A DNA stretch of 64,000 nucleotides from JAIXWP01 sp044371755 (GTDB taxonomy: Bacteria > Bacteroidota > Bacteroidia > Flavobacteriales_D > Sanyastnellaceae), in the NCBI GenBank assembly GCA_044371755.1, contig JBILSZ010000001.1:1-64000 (forward strand), written 5' to 3'. Both the position numbers and the translations under genes were made by a program. How positions within the stretch are numbered: the first letter of the stretch is position 1; each line of letters begins with the position of its first letter. Below are positions 55,711 through 64,000 of this stretch, piece by piece. The notes below the pieces were generated by a model. It made no database searches. It was not told the origin of the DNA and saw only the letters and a program-made list of their open reading frames with translations.

Positions 55711-58425
55711 TTAGTTTAAATCGAATTTGATACCTGCTCTTGACCACCATCCATAGAACTCACGTTGCACAAAAGCATCCGTGGAGCCGCTGTAAGTTTC
55801 AAAAGGTTGATTAGTAAGATTGAGCATTTCTACGAAGAAGCGAAGGCGCTTATTCACTGTGTAGCCTGCTGTAATATCCACTTGTAATCTATTATTCACA
55901 AATAAATCATCAGCAGCGGTAGCTCCAATTTCTGATAAATATGAACCATTGAAGTTCACAGCAGCCCTCAGGCTTAGCTTCTTTGAATTATATCCAAGGG
56001 AGAAATTACCCACGTGTGCTGCTTGTCCAGGAAGTTGAATGGTTTCAAGCCTTTCGTCAGCACTGCGATTGAACTGTGCGTCCGATTGAGTGTAGGTATA
56101 GTTGAAATATACAGCAAGATTTTTTAGCTTACCAGGAAGAAAATCAAGTTGATACTTCGCGCCAATTTCAGCTCCAAAAAGATTTGCAGTTCCTCCGTTT
56201 TGTGCTTGCACGTAAGCAATCGCATCCACTTGTGGAGTAGGCGTATTAAGTGGATAGGAATCTACAAAACGTCGGTTGAAGATGAAGTCATTCAGTTGTT
56301 TGTAATAAACTCCTCCAGAGATGATACCGAGATTTTTCAAATATCTCTCTGCAAAAAAATCAATGTTCAAAGCACTTACAGGAAGAATATCCTTATTTCC
56401 TATTGTCGCTTCACGATCATTGATATTCACCTCCTGAGATGGAACAATTTCCTGGAAATTAGGGCGAGCATAGCTGTACACGGCGGCAGCTCTCAAGATT
56501 GTATTATTGTTGACTTCAAATTTCAAGTTCAACTGTGGTAGCACAAAGTCGTAATTATTCGAACCTGAAATATCATCGATGCGCAACAAATCTCCATTCA
56601 AACCAAACAAAACTTCTTGCGACTCATAATTCACTTTAGTGCTTTCGTAGCGCACACCTCCAATAGCAGTTAACTTCTTGAAACGATGCGTAGTCATCAG
56701 ATAATACGCTGTCACGTCTTCGCTTGCCAAATATGACTCGAGAGCTTCATCTACTAATTTGTCTTCGAAATTTAGCTCGAAATTCTGCAAGTTGTTGTTA
56801 AAATACTCTCCGAAAGTACCGATGTCTTGAAAGGAAGATAAAGTGTAATTTCCGTCTAAGAAGTTGTCATCCAATAGTCCACCTTCAAATGCATCTAATG
56901 TTGGTACGTCAGCAATTGATCCATATTTATTAATAGTCGCTTTAAAATCTTTGTCTTTAAATCTCCATTTTGCACCAAACTTTAAAGTACCTGATGAAGC
57001 ACCTGTTTTATAAGGTACTTGCACATTGAATTTATACGTCACGTTTTGATCTTGAGCAAGTGTATTGCCTGTTTCGAACTCATCAAACTCATACAATTCA
57101 TTGTTCAAATAGTCGCTGGTGGTATTGATCGTAGGCATAAGAGGATCGGCAGTAAAGTCAAGTGTATGGGGCATATCACCTGCGATAAAAGCCAATTCAT
57201 TGTCATAAGGAGTGTCTTGTTCTGCTAGAGCAATGCTTGCTTCATAGTCCAATCGGAATTTTTTAAACTGATGTATACCTCCAGCATTGTAACTTGAGAT
57301 GGTCTGAGTTTCAAAACGATCTTTTACCAGTTTTTGTACTTCTTCATCTTCAGGAACAAATACAAAGCGACGGCGCCACTCACGGTCAGTAAATTCGTTG
57401 TAAATGGCTTTAACATAAACTTCGTGATTGGAATTGAATTTATAATCAATCGTTCCACTCACGCCTGCGCGTGTGCGTGTGAGTTGGTAATCACGTAATT
57501 CAAGGGCGTCATTTGAAGGATCGCTCAAGTCGCCACCAGTATCTCTTTCCCAATTGTCAGACCCCAAATTGTTGGTGTAATAACTTCCGTTGATCATGAT
57601 GCCTAGTTTGCTATCAAAGAAGCGCTGACCGTATTGCAAGCTGGTCTGCCCATTCACTTCACCCATCAAATTATTATATCCACCTACTAAACTCGCGCGC
57701 ACAGTTGGAGTAGAGGAGGTGGCGGTACGAGTTACAAGATTTACCGAGCCACCAATTGCATCGCCGTCTAGATCCGGAGTCAATGTTTTGCTCACTTCCA
57801 TCGAGGAGAGTTGATCCGATGGAACGGCATCTAGAGCGACAAAGCGTACACCAGCCTCTGGGCTTGGAATTTGTTCTCCGTTGATACTGATATTGGTAAA
57901 TTGAGGAGCAAGACCTCTAATTAGTACATAACGCCCTTCACCTTGGTCACGTTCGATGTTGACGCCTTGAATGCGCTGCAAGGCTTCAGCAGCGTTGGGG
58001 TCTGGAAAACGTCCGATTTGATCGGCGGCGACAATGTTTTTAATATTATCTGCGGTGCGCTGTTGGTTTAAGGCTTTCGCTTCACCTTGCAAGGTACCAG
58101 TGATCACTACCTCTGATAAGCTCCCTTCTTCGGGGGTGAGCTTTACCTGAAAACCATTTTCCGATTGCTTTAATGGATATTTTCCTTCTTTATATCCAAT
58201 GTAAGAAACGATGAGTGTTTCCTCCTTATCACTGGCGATCGAAATGAAAAAGTCACCTGTGATGGAACTTGAAGTTCCAATGGTAGAACTTTCAAAGTGT
58301 ATGCGAGCTCCGGGCAAAGGTGCGCCCGTCTCTGCATCGGTCACTTTACCCGATACTTGAATAAGTTGGGCCGCTAATCCAAATTGGATTATTGCAAAAG
58401 CAGCCGTTAAAAAAAGATTCTTCAT
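55711..58425 (-). CDS. TonB-dependent outer membrane receptor
   Basis: A 904-aa outer-membrane transporter. The start is at 58425 (MKNLFLTAAFAIIQFGLAAQ signal peptide); the frame is open from 58488. Domains: a carboxypeptidase-regulatory-like N-terminal domain (~22-110, VSGKVTDAETGAPLPGA), plug (~120-250) with GRYVLIRGLAPQFTNISINGEQIPS and a LDGDAIGGSVNLVTR end, and a ~650-residue beta-barrel ending in an aromatic residue-rich strand (FYGWWSRAGIKFDLN). The plug resembles the type common in Xanthomonas/Caulobacter receptors and not the SusC type; no SusD gene follows. Most likely takes up a phosphorylated substrate or iron/organic phosphate, given the phytase gene. Confidence 0.9.
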   Translation of the reverse strand: MKNLFLTAAFAIIQFGLAAQLIQVSGKVTDAETGAPLPGARIHFESSTIGTSSSITGDFFISIASDKEETLIVSYIGYKEGKYPLKQSENGFQVKLTPEEGSLSEVVITGTLQGEAKALNQQRTADNIKNIVAADQIGRFPDPNAAEALQRIQGVNIERDQGEGRYVLIRGLAPQFTNISINGEQIPSPEAGVRFVALDAVPSDQLSSMEVSKTLTPDLDGDAIGGSVNLVTRTATSSTPTVRASLVGGYNNLMGEVNGQTSLQYGQRFFDSKLGIMINGSYYTNNLGSDNWERDTGGDLSDPSNDALELRDYQLTRTRAGVSGTIDYKFNSNHEVYVKAIYNEFTDREWRRRFVFVPEDEEVQKLVKDRFETQTISSYNAGGIHQFKKFRLDYEASIALAEQDTPYDNELAFIAGDMPHTLDFTADPLMPTINTTSDYLNNELYEFDEFETGNTLAQDQNVTYKFNVQVPYKTGASSGTLKFGAKWRFKDKDFKATINKYGSIADVPTLDAFEGGLLDDNFLDGNYTLSSFQDIGTFGEYFNNNLQNFELNFEDKLVDEALESYLASEDVTAYYLMTTHRFKKLTAIGGVRYESTKVNYESQEVLFGLNGDLLRIDDISGSNNYDFVLPQLNLKFEVNNNTILRAAAVYSYARPNFQEIVPSQEVNINDREATIGNKDILPVSALNIDFFAERYLKNLGIISGGVYYKQLNDFIFNRRFVDSYPLNTPTPQVDAIAYVQAQNGGTANLFGAEIGAKYQLDFLPGKLKNLAVYFNYTYTQSDAQFNRSADERLETIQLPGQAAHVGNFSLGYNSKKLSLRAAVNFNGSYLSEIGATAADDLFVNNRLQVDITAGYTVNKRLRFFVEMLNLTNQPFETYSGSTDAFVQREFYGWWSRAGIKFDLN

Positions 58426-58600
58426 GGCGGTATTATTTGTGGTCAAAAGAACCTTTTCCACATTAAGCCACTGTAAAAACCCAGTCAATCAAAAGGCAAC
58501 AACACACTCAAAGCAAGGCAACAAAAGAGCAACATCGTTTGTGGTTGTGTTTTGTTAGTATATTGAAAAAGAGTTGTTGAGGGTGTTTTTACCTGTTTCA

Positions 58601-58613
58601 TGTTAAGTTAACA
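58601..58613. promoter_or_regulatory. Palindrome TGTTAA-G-TTAACA upstream of the phytase operon
   Basis: A perfect 13-bp inverted repeat in the 191-bp gap between the TPR/LuxR regulator gene (stop 4 bp away) and the receptor gene. Candidate operator. The half-sites differ in orientation from the TTAAC-N3-GTTAA efflux sites. The gap also has the direct repeat TTGTTGCCTT twice on the - strand. Confidence 0.35.
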
Positions 58614-58616
58614 CAA

Positions 58617-60221
58617 CTAAACCTGAAGCAGAAAAGTGTTCAAGTTTGCTTTTGCATCCAGATTCAGTTTTTTGCGAAGGCGATAACGAGCGATGCGTAA
58701 ACTATCGGGAGAAATACTCAAAATAGCGGCTATATCTTTTGATGGAAGATTCAATTTTAGCAAACAACATAATCGAATCTCAGCAGGACTGAGATTTGCT
58801 TCCAAGGCCATCAATCTTCTGAAAAAGTCCTCATGTACTTTTTCAAAAGTATCCAAGAAGCTTTCCCAGTTTTTGTCAATTCTCAAATGGCGTTCGATAA
58901 TATCATGAAGTTCCATTTCCTTGTCCTCGCTCGGCGGCGACTTGATTTGTTCACGAAGTTCATTGAGAAGTTTATTCTTACTCACTATTTTGAGCGTCAG
59001 TGAGGTAAGTTCATTGGAGCGAAGGTCGAGCTGTTCATTGAGATATCGCTCGCGCAATGTTTTATTATCTAACTCAACTTTTAGCCTTTCTTCTTCAATT
59101 GTTGCGCTGCGAAGCCTTTCCTGGTGCAATGCTTCTTTTTGTTTTATGATAAGGTAATTATTGCGGATGCGTTGACGCTGAAGGCGAAATGTATATATAG
59201 CGATCGCTCCAATGATAAAGAGCGCTGAAAGGAAAGTCCACTGCAAAGTTTGTGATAATGAATGTTGTTTCTCGAGTAGCTTAAACTCATTGTTTCTTCT
59301 AACCAGTGTTTGCTCATTTCGTTCCGTTTCAAAAATGACTCTGTGCTTAGCTGCTTGTGCGGCCTTTTCTTCGCTATAAAGATCTTCAGTTAATTGATAT
59401 GCTCTTTCTAGGTAAATGAGCGAACTATCAGTAAGACCCAAGAGTCGGTATGCTTTCGCCAAATCACGGTATGCGCTTTTCTCTAAACTCTTTATTTGAT
59501 GATCGCGCGAAAGTGCCAAGGCTTTATGTGTATATTGAATACCGAGACCGTAATTGCCTGTTTTTCTGTGTATATCACCAATATTATTGTAAATGTTGGC
59601 GAGGTCGAAATACATTTTTTTCTTAGAAAAAATTTCCTCGGATTTTAGAAAGAAGGTTTTTGCTTTTTGATATTCTCCGCGGTCTTCATAGATGCTCCCG
59701 ATATTTTCATAGATGATTCCAATGCCTAGAGTATCGTGAATGGCGGTGTAGATGGACAGCGCTTTTTCTTGAAAGTTAAGGGCTTGTTGGTAGTCAGATT
59801 TTTTTTCGAAGTAGTGTCCGATTTTACCATAAGTGCTGGCCAGTGCTTTTGGATTATTAGAATTTTCTAGAATGGCGAGGGCTTTTTGTAAATAGGAATG
59901 AGAAAGACTTGTATCTGCCAATTGCGTGTAAGCGTGCCCAATGGAAGAGTATAATTGAGCGAGGGAGTCTTGGTTTTTACTTGAGTACCATGTTTCTGCA
60001 TTTTCATAATGCTCAATCGCCATTTCAAATTCTCCGATTCCCAAAAAATAATCTCCTAGCTGAATTTGAGACTGCACAAGATGCAAGGTGTCTTCGGAAA
60101 TTTCTGCTTTTGTGAAGTTCTTTCGAGCATCAATAAAAACCTCACGATTTGATTGTGCTTGCACGAAGGCCGCAATAATGCTCAAAAAAGAAAAAAGAAA
60201 AAAGCGCAGAATGGAAATCAT
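58617..60221 (-). CDS. TPR protein with membrane segment and LuxR-like C-terminal HTH
   Basis: A 534-aa regulator. The start at 60221 gives a signal peptide (MISILRFFLFSFLSIIAAFVQAQ); the frame is open from 60236. It has about six TPR units (~35-290, including AIEHYENAETWYSSKNQDSL and ALNFQEKALSIYTAIHDT), one TM (~325-345), a long coiled-coil (~350-430) and a C-terminal HTH of the LuxR/GerE kind (LSPAEIRLCCLLKLNLPSKDIAAILSISPDSLRIARYRLRKKL). So a periplasmic sensor is coupled to a cytoplasmic DNA-binding domain in one protein, a layout common in Bacteroidota. Adjacent to and same strand as the phytase operon; control of it is plausible but not proven. Confidence 0.82.
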   Translation of the reverse strand: MISILRFFLFSFLSIIAAFVQAQSNREVFIDARKNFTKAEISEDTLHLVQSQIQLGDYFLGIGEFEMAIEHYENAETWYSSKNQDSLAQLYSSIGHAYTQLADTSLSHSYLQKALAILENSNNPKALASTYGKIGHYFEKKSDYQQALNFQEKALSIYTAIHDTLGIGIIYENIGSIYEDRGEYQKAKTFFLKSEEIFSKKKMYFDLANIYNNIGDIHRKTGNYGLGIQYTHKALALSRDHQIKSLEKSAYRDLAKAYRLLGLTDSSLIYLERAYQLTEDLYSEEKAAQAAKHRVIFETERNEQTLVRRNNEFKLLEKQHSLSQTLQWTFLSALFIIGAIAIYTFRLQRQRIRNNYLIIKQKEALHQERLRSATIEEERLKVELDNKTLRERYLNEQLDLRSNELTSLTLKIVSKNKLLNELREQIKSPPSEDKEMELHDIIERHLRIDKNWESFLDTFEKVHEDFFRRLMALEANLSPAEIRLCCLLKLNLPSKDIAAILSISPDSLRIARYRLRKKLNLDAKANLNTFLLQV

Positions 60222-60292
60222 TCTACTAAAAACCAACTGATTTTTAAATCAATTGTAAACTAGAGATTAAATTAAAGTGATGCGACCATCGT

Positions 60293-60832
60293 TTAGGAAT
60301 TCAAAAGTGTATAAATCCTGATGTTTTCAGACTCGATAAGTTTTCGACCATTTAAAGGCGCTATCTCACTGATAAATGAATACCCGATAACTTCTGCACC
60401 CGCCATCGCTACTAGTTTGGCTGCTGCTGCTGCCGTGCCTCCAGTGGCGAGCACATCGTCGTGGATAAGCACACGTTGACCTGGTTTTAAAGCGTCCTTA
60501 TGCATTTCAATAACAGCTTCTCCATATTCAAGGGAATAGGAAACAGCGTGTGCTTCACGGGGGAGTTTACCCTTTTTTCTCACCAAAATAAATGGGATGT
60601 CCAAAGACATAGCGAGCGGTAATCCAAAGAGAAATCCTCGGCTTTCCATACCAAGGACGGCGTCAATTTTTAAGCCGCGAAACTCTGCACGCATGGACTC
60701 CAAAATTTCCTTGCACAGCTCAGGGTCTTGAAAAATAGGGGTGATGTCTTTGTAAGAAATGCCTGGCTTGGGAAAGTCAGATACAGTGATGATCGTATTT
60801 TTAATCTTCTCTTCTAATGATAGCATATCCAA
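60293..60832 (-). CDS. apt: Adenine phosphoribosyltransferase
   Basis: 179 aa; adenine + PRPP to AMP (purine salvage). The PRPP loop is VLIHDDVLATGGTAAA (~126-141), and FPKPGISYKDITP near the N-terminus is a family mark. The second Met (60826, MLSLEEK) is an equal or better start, because a TACCTTTG box (60851-60844) places transcription start only a few bases before 60832. Alone on its transcript or with neighbours unclear. Confidence 0.94.
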   Translation of the reverse strand: MDMLSLEEKIKNTIITVSDFPKPGISYKDITPIFQDPELCKEILESMRAEFRGLKIDAVLGMESRGFLFGLPLAMSLDIPFILVRKKGKLPREAHAVSYSLEYGEAVIEMHKDALKPGQRVLIHDDVLATGGTAAAAAKLVAMAGAEVIGYSFISEIAPLNGRKLIESENIRIYTLLNS

Positions 60833-60843
60833 GGGTTATGCTG

Positions 60844-60851
60844 CAAAGGTA
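60844..60851 (-). promoter_or_regulatory. TAnnTTTG box upstream of apt
   Basis: TACCTTTG on the - strand, exact -7 consensus, 12 bp before the first apt ATG. No TTG at 19 bp. Implies a very short leader. Confidence 0.4.
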
Positions 60852-60861
60852 AGCAACCCCA

Positions 60862-61557
60862 TTAATCGGCCTCGAATTTTAGATACGGACATAAATCTTC
60901 TATCTCTTCTTCCGACCAAATGCGCATTTTCAACAAGTCACTGCATTGGGAAAATGAGCCATGTTTTTGAATATAAGCGAGAATAATTTTAGCCTTCTTC
61001 CAGCCGATATAAGGATGTCGACCGAGAACAGAATCGGGTGCTTGATTGATATCGATGCGCTTGATATTCTCGCCAAAGCAACACGTATGCATGAGGAGAC
61101 TATCTCCAATTTCGGGCTTGAGATTGTATGTTTCGCGTACTTGTGCGGTGTCGATAAAACCACCAAGAGCATCGCGATACTTGATGATTTTTCTTGCAGA
61201 ATAAATGCCCACCCCTCGAATTAAGGTAAGTTCGGTGCTATCTACCTCGTTGATAGGAAGCCCAAGCCGCCGCCAACGTTCCCCTTTTTCTTTTTTTGAA
61301 AAATGATTTTGTTCGTAATACCTAGGTCTTGCTGACCCCTCAAAGGAGTGGCTTAACGTGGCCCTTTCTTGAAAGTCCTTGTCTGCACTATCATTGAAGT
61401 AATGCATGATGTCTATCTGAATAGGCTTTTTTCGAAAAAAAAATGGCAAAGTCCATTGGATCGTCCCCACAATCACTACCATGGTAACCAAGAAAATGAT
61501 TCCATTTTTTTCCTTCTTGGAAAAAGTTAAAAGATCTTTTAAAACTTCTCTGTTCAT
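60862..61557 (-). CDS. Membrane-anchored helix-hairpin-helix protein (ComEA-like)
   Basis: 231 aa. One N-terminal TM (~18-38, NGIIFLVTMVVIVGTIQWTLPFFF), then a linker and two HhH DNA-binding motifs of the ComEA kind: INEVDSTELTLIRGVGIYSARKIIKYRDALGGF (~100-132) and IDINQAPDSVLGRHPYIGWKKAKIILAYIQKHGSF (~175-210). Related proteins bind incoming DNA in natural transformation, but many Bacteroidota members are of unknown role and no com genes are near. 30 bp upstream of apt on the same strand. Confidence 0.82.
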   Translation of the reverse strand: MNREVLKDLLTFSKKEKNGIIFLVTMVVIVGTIQWTLPFFFRKKPIQIDIMHYFNDSADKDFQERATLSHSFEGSARPRYYEQNHFSKKEKGERWRRLGLPINEVDSTELTLIRGVGIYSARKIIKYRDALGGFIDTAQVRETYNLKPEIGDSLLMHTCCFGENIKRIDINQAPDSVLGRHPYIGWKKAKIILAYIQKHGSFSQCSDLLKMRIWSEEEIEDLCPYLKFEAD

Positions 61558-61617
61558 GTGGCGAAACTAATCGCAACAAGGGTAGAAGAGGAGGTATAAA
61601 TTATGGAATCTTATGCG

Positions 61618-63423
61618 CTATTTATGGCTAGTTATTCTGAAATTTTTTATTCTAGAAAAATAGGACTTCATATCACTTCTCACTTCTGAACTCATGATCA
61701 AAAGGCCAATAATATTTGGAAACGCCATTGCTAGAATCATCATGTCAGAAAAGTCCATCACTGCTCCTTTGCCGCTGGAAGCTCCCACTAATGTGCAGAG
61801 TAGGAAGATCACCTTAAATACCAACTCACCTTTTTTTCCCTCGCCAACAAGGTATGTCCAAGCCTTTAGACCGTAATACGACCAACTGATCATGGTACTA
61901 AATGCAAATAAAAAGATCGCAATTGTAAGTAGGTAATCAAAGCCGACAAATTGAGACTTAAATGCCGCGTTGGTAAGCGCCACACCATCCAACCCCTGAG
62001 GATTTTGAGCGAACCCTGTGAAGATCAGTACCAAAGCCGTCATCGTACATATCACTACAGTGTCAATGAAAGGTTCAAGAAGAGAAACAATTCCCTCGCT
62101 TATTGGCTCATTAGTTTTTGACGCACTGTGCGCGATGGAGGCACTACCTACCCCCGCTTCATTGCTAAATGCCGCCCTGCGAAGTCCCATAATCATAACA
62201 CCTAAAAATCCTCCCTTTGCTGCATCGGTATTAAAGGCGCCATTAATAATTTGAGAAAACGCGGTGCCGATAAAATCGTAGTGCATTCCAATAATTAGTA
62301 TAGCAACACCCACATAGAAGATGATCATTAACGGTACAATCTTATCTGTCACTTTTGCGATCGATTTTATTCCTCCCACGATTACTAAACCGGTCATTAC
62401 AGCCAACACAGCACCTACCAAAAGACTATGATTGGAAAGTGAAGGAAAGACAGTTGATAATTGTAAAAATGTTTGATTTGCTTGATACATATTGCCGCCT
62501 CCAATGCTGCCTCCGACGCAGAGAATAGCGAACGTCACGGCGAGAATTTTTCCAAAACGTCCCATATTGCGTGCTTTGAGCCCTTTGCTTAAATAGTACA
62601 TTGGGCCTCCGCTAATGCTACCATCAGCATTGATGTTGCGATATTTCACGGCCAGCGTACACTCAACAAATTTGCTCGACATCCCCAGCAGTCCTGCTGT
62701 GATCATCCAAAATGTGGCGCCGGGTCCACCTACGGCCATGGCCGTGGCAACACCCGCAATATTTCCCATCCCTACAGTGCCCGATAGAGCAGTAGCTAAG
62801 GCTTGAAAATGCGACACCTCTCCTTTGTCTTCCGGCTTGTCATATTTTCCTCTAATCAGTGCAATAGAATGACGGAACCCTCGAATATTAACAAACCCCA
62901 TTTTTATCGTAAAGAAAATGGCACCCAGCATGAGCCACACGACCACAAGTGGAATGCTGATTTTCTTTTCATCGCCATTGGCATGCAATACAGGCATACC
63001 ATATTCGTCCATTATACGAGGATCATATAAACCTAGAGCAGCAAAGGGATCGCTAAATAATGCGATGCTCACCCATTCCACAAATGGAGTAAATATCGAA
63101 TTAACCTTCTCCTGCCCACTGGAAGGAGCAATTTCGAAACTTTGAGTATTGACTTGTCCTTGAGCATCGGTCACCTCGACTTGGTAGGTACGTCCTTCTT
63201 CAAAACCATTGGCCTCCAAGGCCATGAGGGGTATATCTTGCTTTGACCATTTAATCCTTTTTGGTACAAAAGCACTGTCTTTGAATCTAATAATAGCTTT
63301 CCCATCTTTGATCTCCTGAGTTGGATTCTCAGTGATGATTTCAAAACTGGAGGAAAATCCAATCGTGCTGAGCAAGAGAAAAAATGCTAAGAGGCTGGTT
63401 TTTGGAAGGTTAAAAAATCTCAT
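61618..63423 (-). CDS. Sodium/alanine symporter (AGCS family) with exported N-terminal domain
   Basis: A 601-aa inner-membrane carrier for Na+-coupled alanine/glycine uptake. The start at 63423 (MRFFNLPKTSLLAFFLLLSTIGFSSS) gives a signal-like hydrophobic segment. Residues ~27-105 form a soluble beta-rich region (Ig-like; RTYQVEVTDAQGQVNTQSFEI), then a TM transporter from ~150 with the AGCS marks ATALSGTVGMGNIAGVATA, GGPGATFWM, and AFSNEAGVGSASIAHSA. Usual family size is 450-550 aa, so the extension is extra. Divergent from dnaX. Confidence 0.88.
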   Translation of the reverse strand: MRFFNLPKTSLLAFFLLLSTIGFSSSFEIITENPTQEIKDGKAIIRFKDSAFVPKRIKWSKQDIPLMALEANGFEEGRTYQVEVTDAQGQVNTQSFEIAPSSGQEKVNSIFTPFVEWVSIALFSDPFAALGLYDPRIMDEYGMPVLHANGDEKKISIPLVVVWLMLGAIFFTIKMGFVNIRGFRHSIALIRGKYDKPEDKGEVSHFQALATALSGTVGMGNIAGVATAMAVGGPGATFWMITAGLLGMSSKFVECTLAVKYRNINADGSISGGPMYYLSKGLKARNMGRFGKILAVTFAILCVGGSIGGGNMYQANQTFLQLSTVFPSLSNHSLLVGAVLAVMTGLVIVGGIKSIAKVTDKIVPLMIIFYVGVAILIIGMHYDFIGTAFSQIINGAFNTDAAKGGFLGVMIMGLRRAAFSNEAGVGSASIAHSASKTNEPISEGIVSLLEPFIDTVVICTMTALVLIFTGFAQNPQGLDGVALTNAAFKSQFVGFDYLLTIAIFLFAFSTMISWSYYGLKAWTYLVGEGKKGELVFKVIFLLCTLVGASSGKGAVMDFSDMMILAMAFPNIIGLLIMSSEVRSDMKSYFSRIKNFRITSHK

Positions 63424-63517
63424 GGCCACAAATAAAAGCATCTTCGCATAATTGTGTATATCGTGTGAATATTCTGTTAATTGTTATTTATCCACAAACT
63501 CGCATCTTTGCGCTGCT

Positions 63518-64000
63518 ATGGCAGAAAATTTTGTTGTTTCAGCGAGAAAATATAGACCTGACACCTGGGATACGGTGGTGGGCCAAAAGCATATTACATC
63601 AACGCTACAAAATGCCATCAACAACAATCAAATTGCTCAAGCGTATTTATTTACCGGTCCTAGAGGGGTAGGTAAAACAACCTGTGCACGCATCTTTTCC
63701 AAAGCAGTCAATGGCCAGATTGACCAAGACATTCAAGACTTGCAGTTCAATATTTTTGAGCTGGATGCCGCTTCCAACAACTCTGTGGATGATATTCGCG
63801 TGATTGTTGACTCTGTGCGCATCCCGCCGCAAGTGGGAAAATACAAGGTGTACATCATCGACGAGGTTCACATGTTGTCGCCATCAGCTTTCAATGCTTT
63901 CTTGAAAACGTTGGAAGAACCGCCAGCGCACGCGATCTTCATTCTTGCCACTACAGAAAAACATAAAATCTTACCTACGATTCTCAGTCGCTGTCAAATT
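63518..64000 (+). CDS. dnaX: DNA polymerase III gamma/tau subunit (5' part; cut by window end)
   Basis: Clamp-loader ATPase; 161 residues visible, open at the right edge. Start ATG at 63518. MAENFVVSARKYRPDTWDTVVGQKHI is the family start; Walker A is GPRGVGKTT (~48-56), Walker B IIDEVH, sensor I ATTEKHK, and the SRC motif (SRCQI) at the end. The zinc module with CxxCxxC that normally follows the Walker A helix is missing: CARIFSKAVNGQIDQDIQDLQFNIFELDAASNN passes straight through (shown in parts). This short form seems usual in Flavobacteriia. Confidence 0.95.
   Translation, partial: MAENFVVSARKYRPDTWDTVVGQKHITSTLQNAINNNQIAQAYLFTGPRGVGKTTCARIFSKAVNGQIDQDIQDLQFNIFELDAASNNSVDDIRVIVDSVRIPPQVGKYKVYIIDEVHMLSPSAFNAFLKTLEEPPAHAIFILATTEKHKILPTILSRCQI

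Noticed and set aside
58601..58613. Palindrome before the phytase operon as a fourth efflux-type TetR operator
   Set aside because: Half-sites are GTTAA-N1-TTAAC, inverted in order relative to TTAAC-N3-GTTAA, so it does not fit the same dimer spacing.

Overview
This window is an AT-leaning chromosomal stretch from a member of the Bacteroidota, probably a Flavobacteriia-type organism (Cryomorphaceae/Crocinitomicaceae-like; the family cannot be fixed from the sequence). The evidence is several secreted proteins with type IX secretion (T9SS) C-terminal sorting domains, a type III glutamine synthetase, a TPR/PD40/OmpA envelope protein of PorE-like layout, a TonB-dependent receptor, and promoters of the TTG-N19-TAnnTTTG kind. 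No phage, plasmid or CRISPR is visible. The only transposon is one degenerate IS4-family copy.

Layout: 0.2-2.5 kb holds a T9SS propeller protein and a DUF4402 surface protein with very strong codon bias, separated by short tandem repeats. 2.7-13.8 kb is mostly housekeeping on the + strand: glnN, a TPR/PD40/OmpA protein, then purM-prfA-pyrF, a T9SS serine hydrolase and tex, closely packed. 13.8-17.4 kb (-) is a three-gene glycosyltransferase operon. 17.6-19.1 kb is isocitrate dehydrogenase with a structured 3' region. 19.3-25.6 kb is a TetR regulator and a TolC/MFP/RND tripartite efflux operon. 25.6-31.4 kb has a stand-alone LysR DNA-binding domain, a second T9SS serine hydrolase, an ABC exporter operon with a LolA-like protein, and a subtilase. 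31.7-37.2 kb has SelO and two paralogous SGNH hydrolases that flank the IS4 element and dense intergenic repeats.

37.3-52.2 kb (-) is the core information-processing block. In transcription order it runs rpsU, xerC/D, hpf, tRNA-Thr/Tyr/Gly/Thr, tuf, tRNA-Trp, secE, nusG, rplK, rplA, rplJ, rplL, rpoB, rpoC. 52.3-58.4 kb has an acyl-CoA dehydrogenase and a phytate-type operon (TonB receptor, very acidic lipoprotein, beta-propeller phytase), with a TPR/LuxR-like regulator upstream. 58.6-64 kb continues with that regulator, apt, a helix-hairpin-helix protein, an AGCS sodium/alanine symporter with an unusual exported N-terminus, and the start of dnaX, cut by the window edge.

The most interesting signals are: (1) a shared palindrome TTAAC-N3-GTTAA in front of tetR, the tolC-RND operon and the ABC exporter operon, suggesting one local efflux regulon; (2) the receptor/acidic lipoprotein/phytase operon; (3) 7/8/14-bp tandem arrays and a dispersed palindromic repeat in the intergenic regions; (4) the frameshifted IS4 element with a two-way terminator at its edge; (5) a promoter overlapping a terminator in front of the tRNA-tuf operon.
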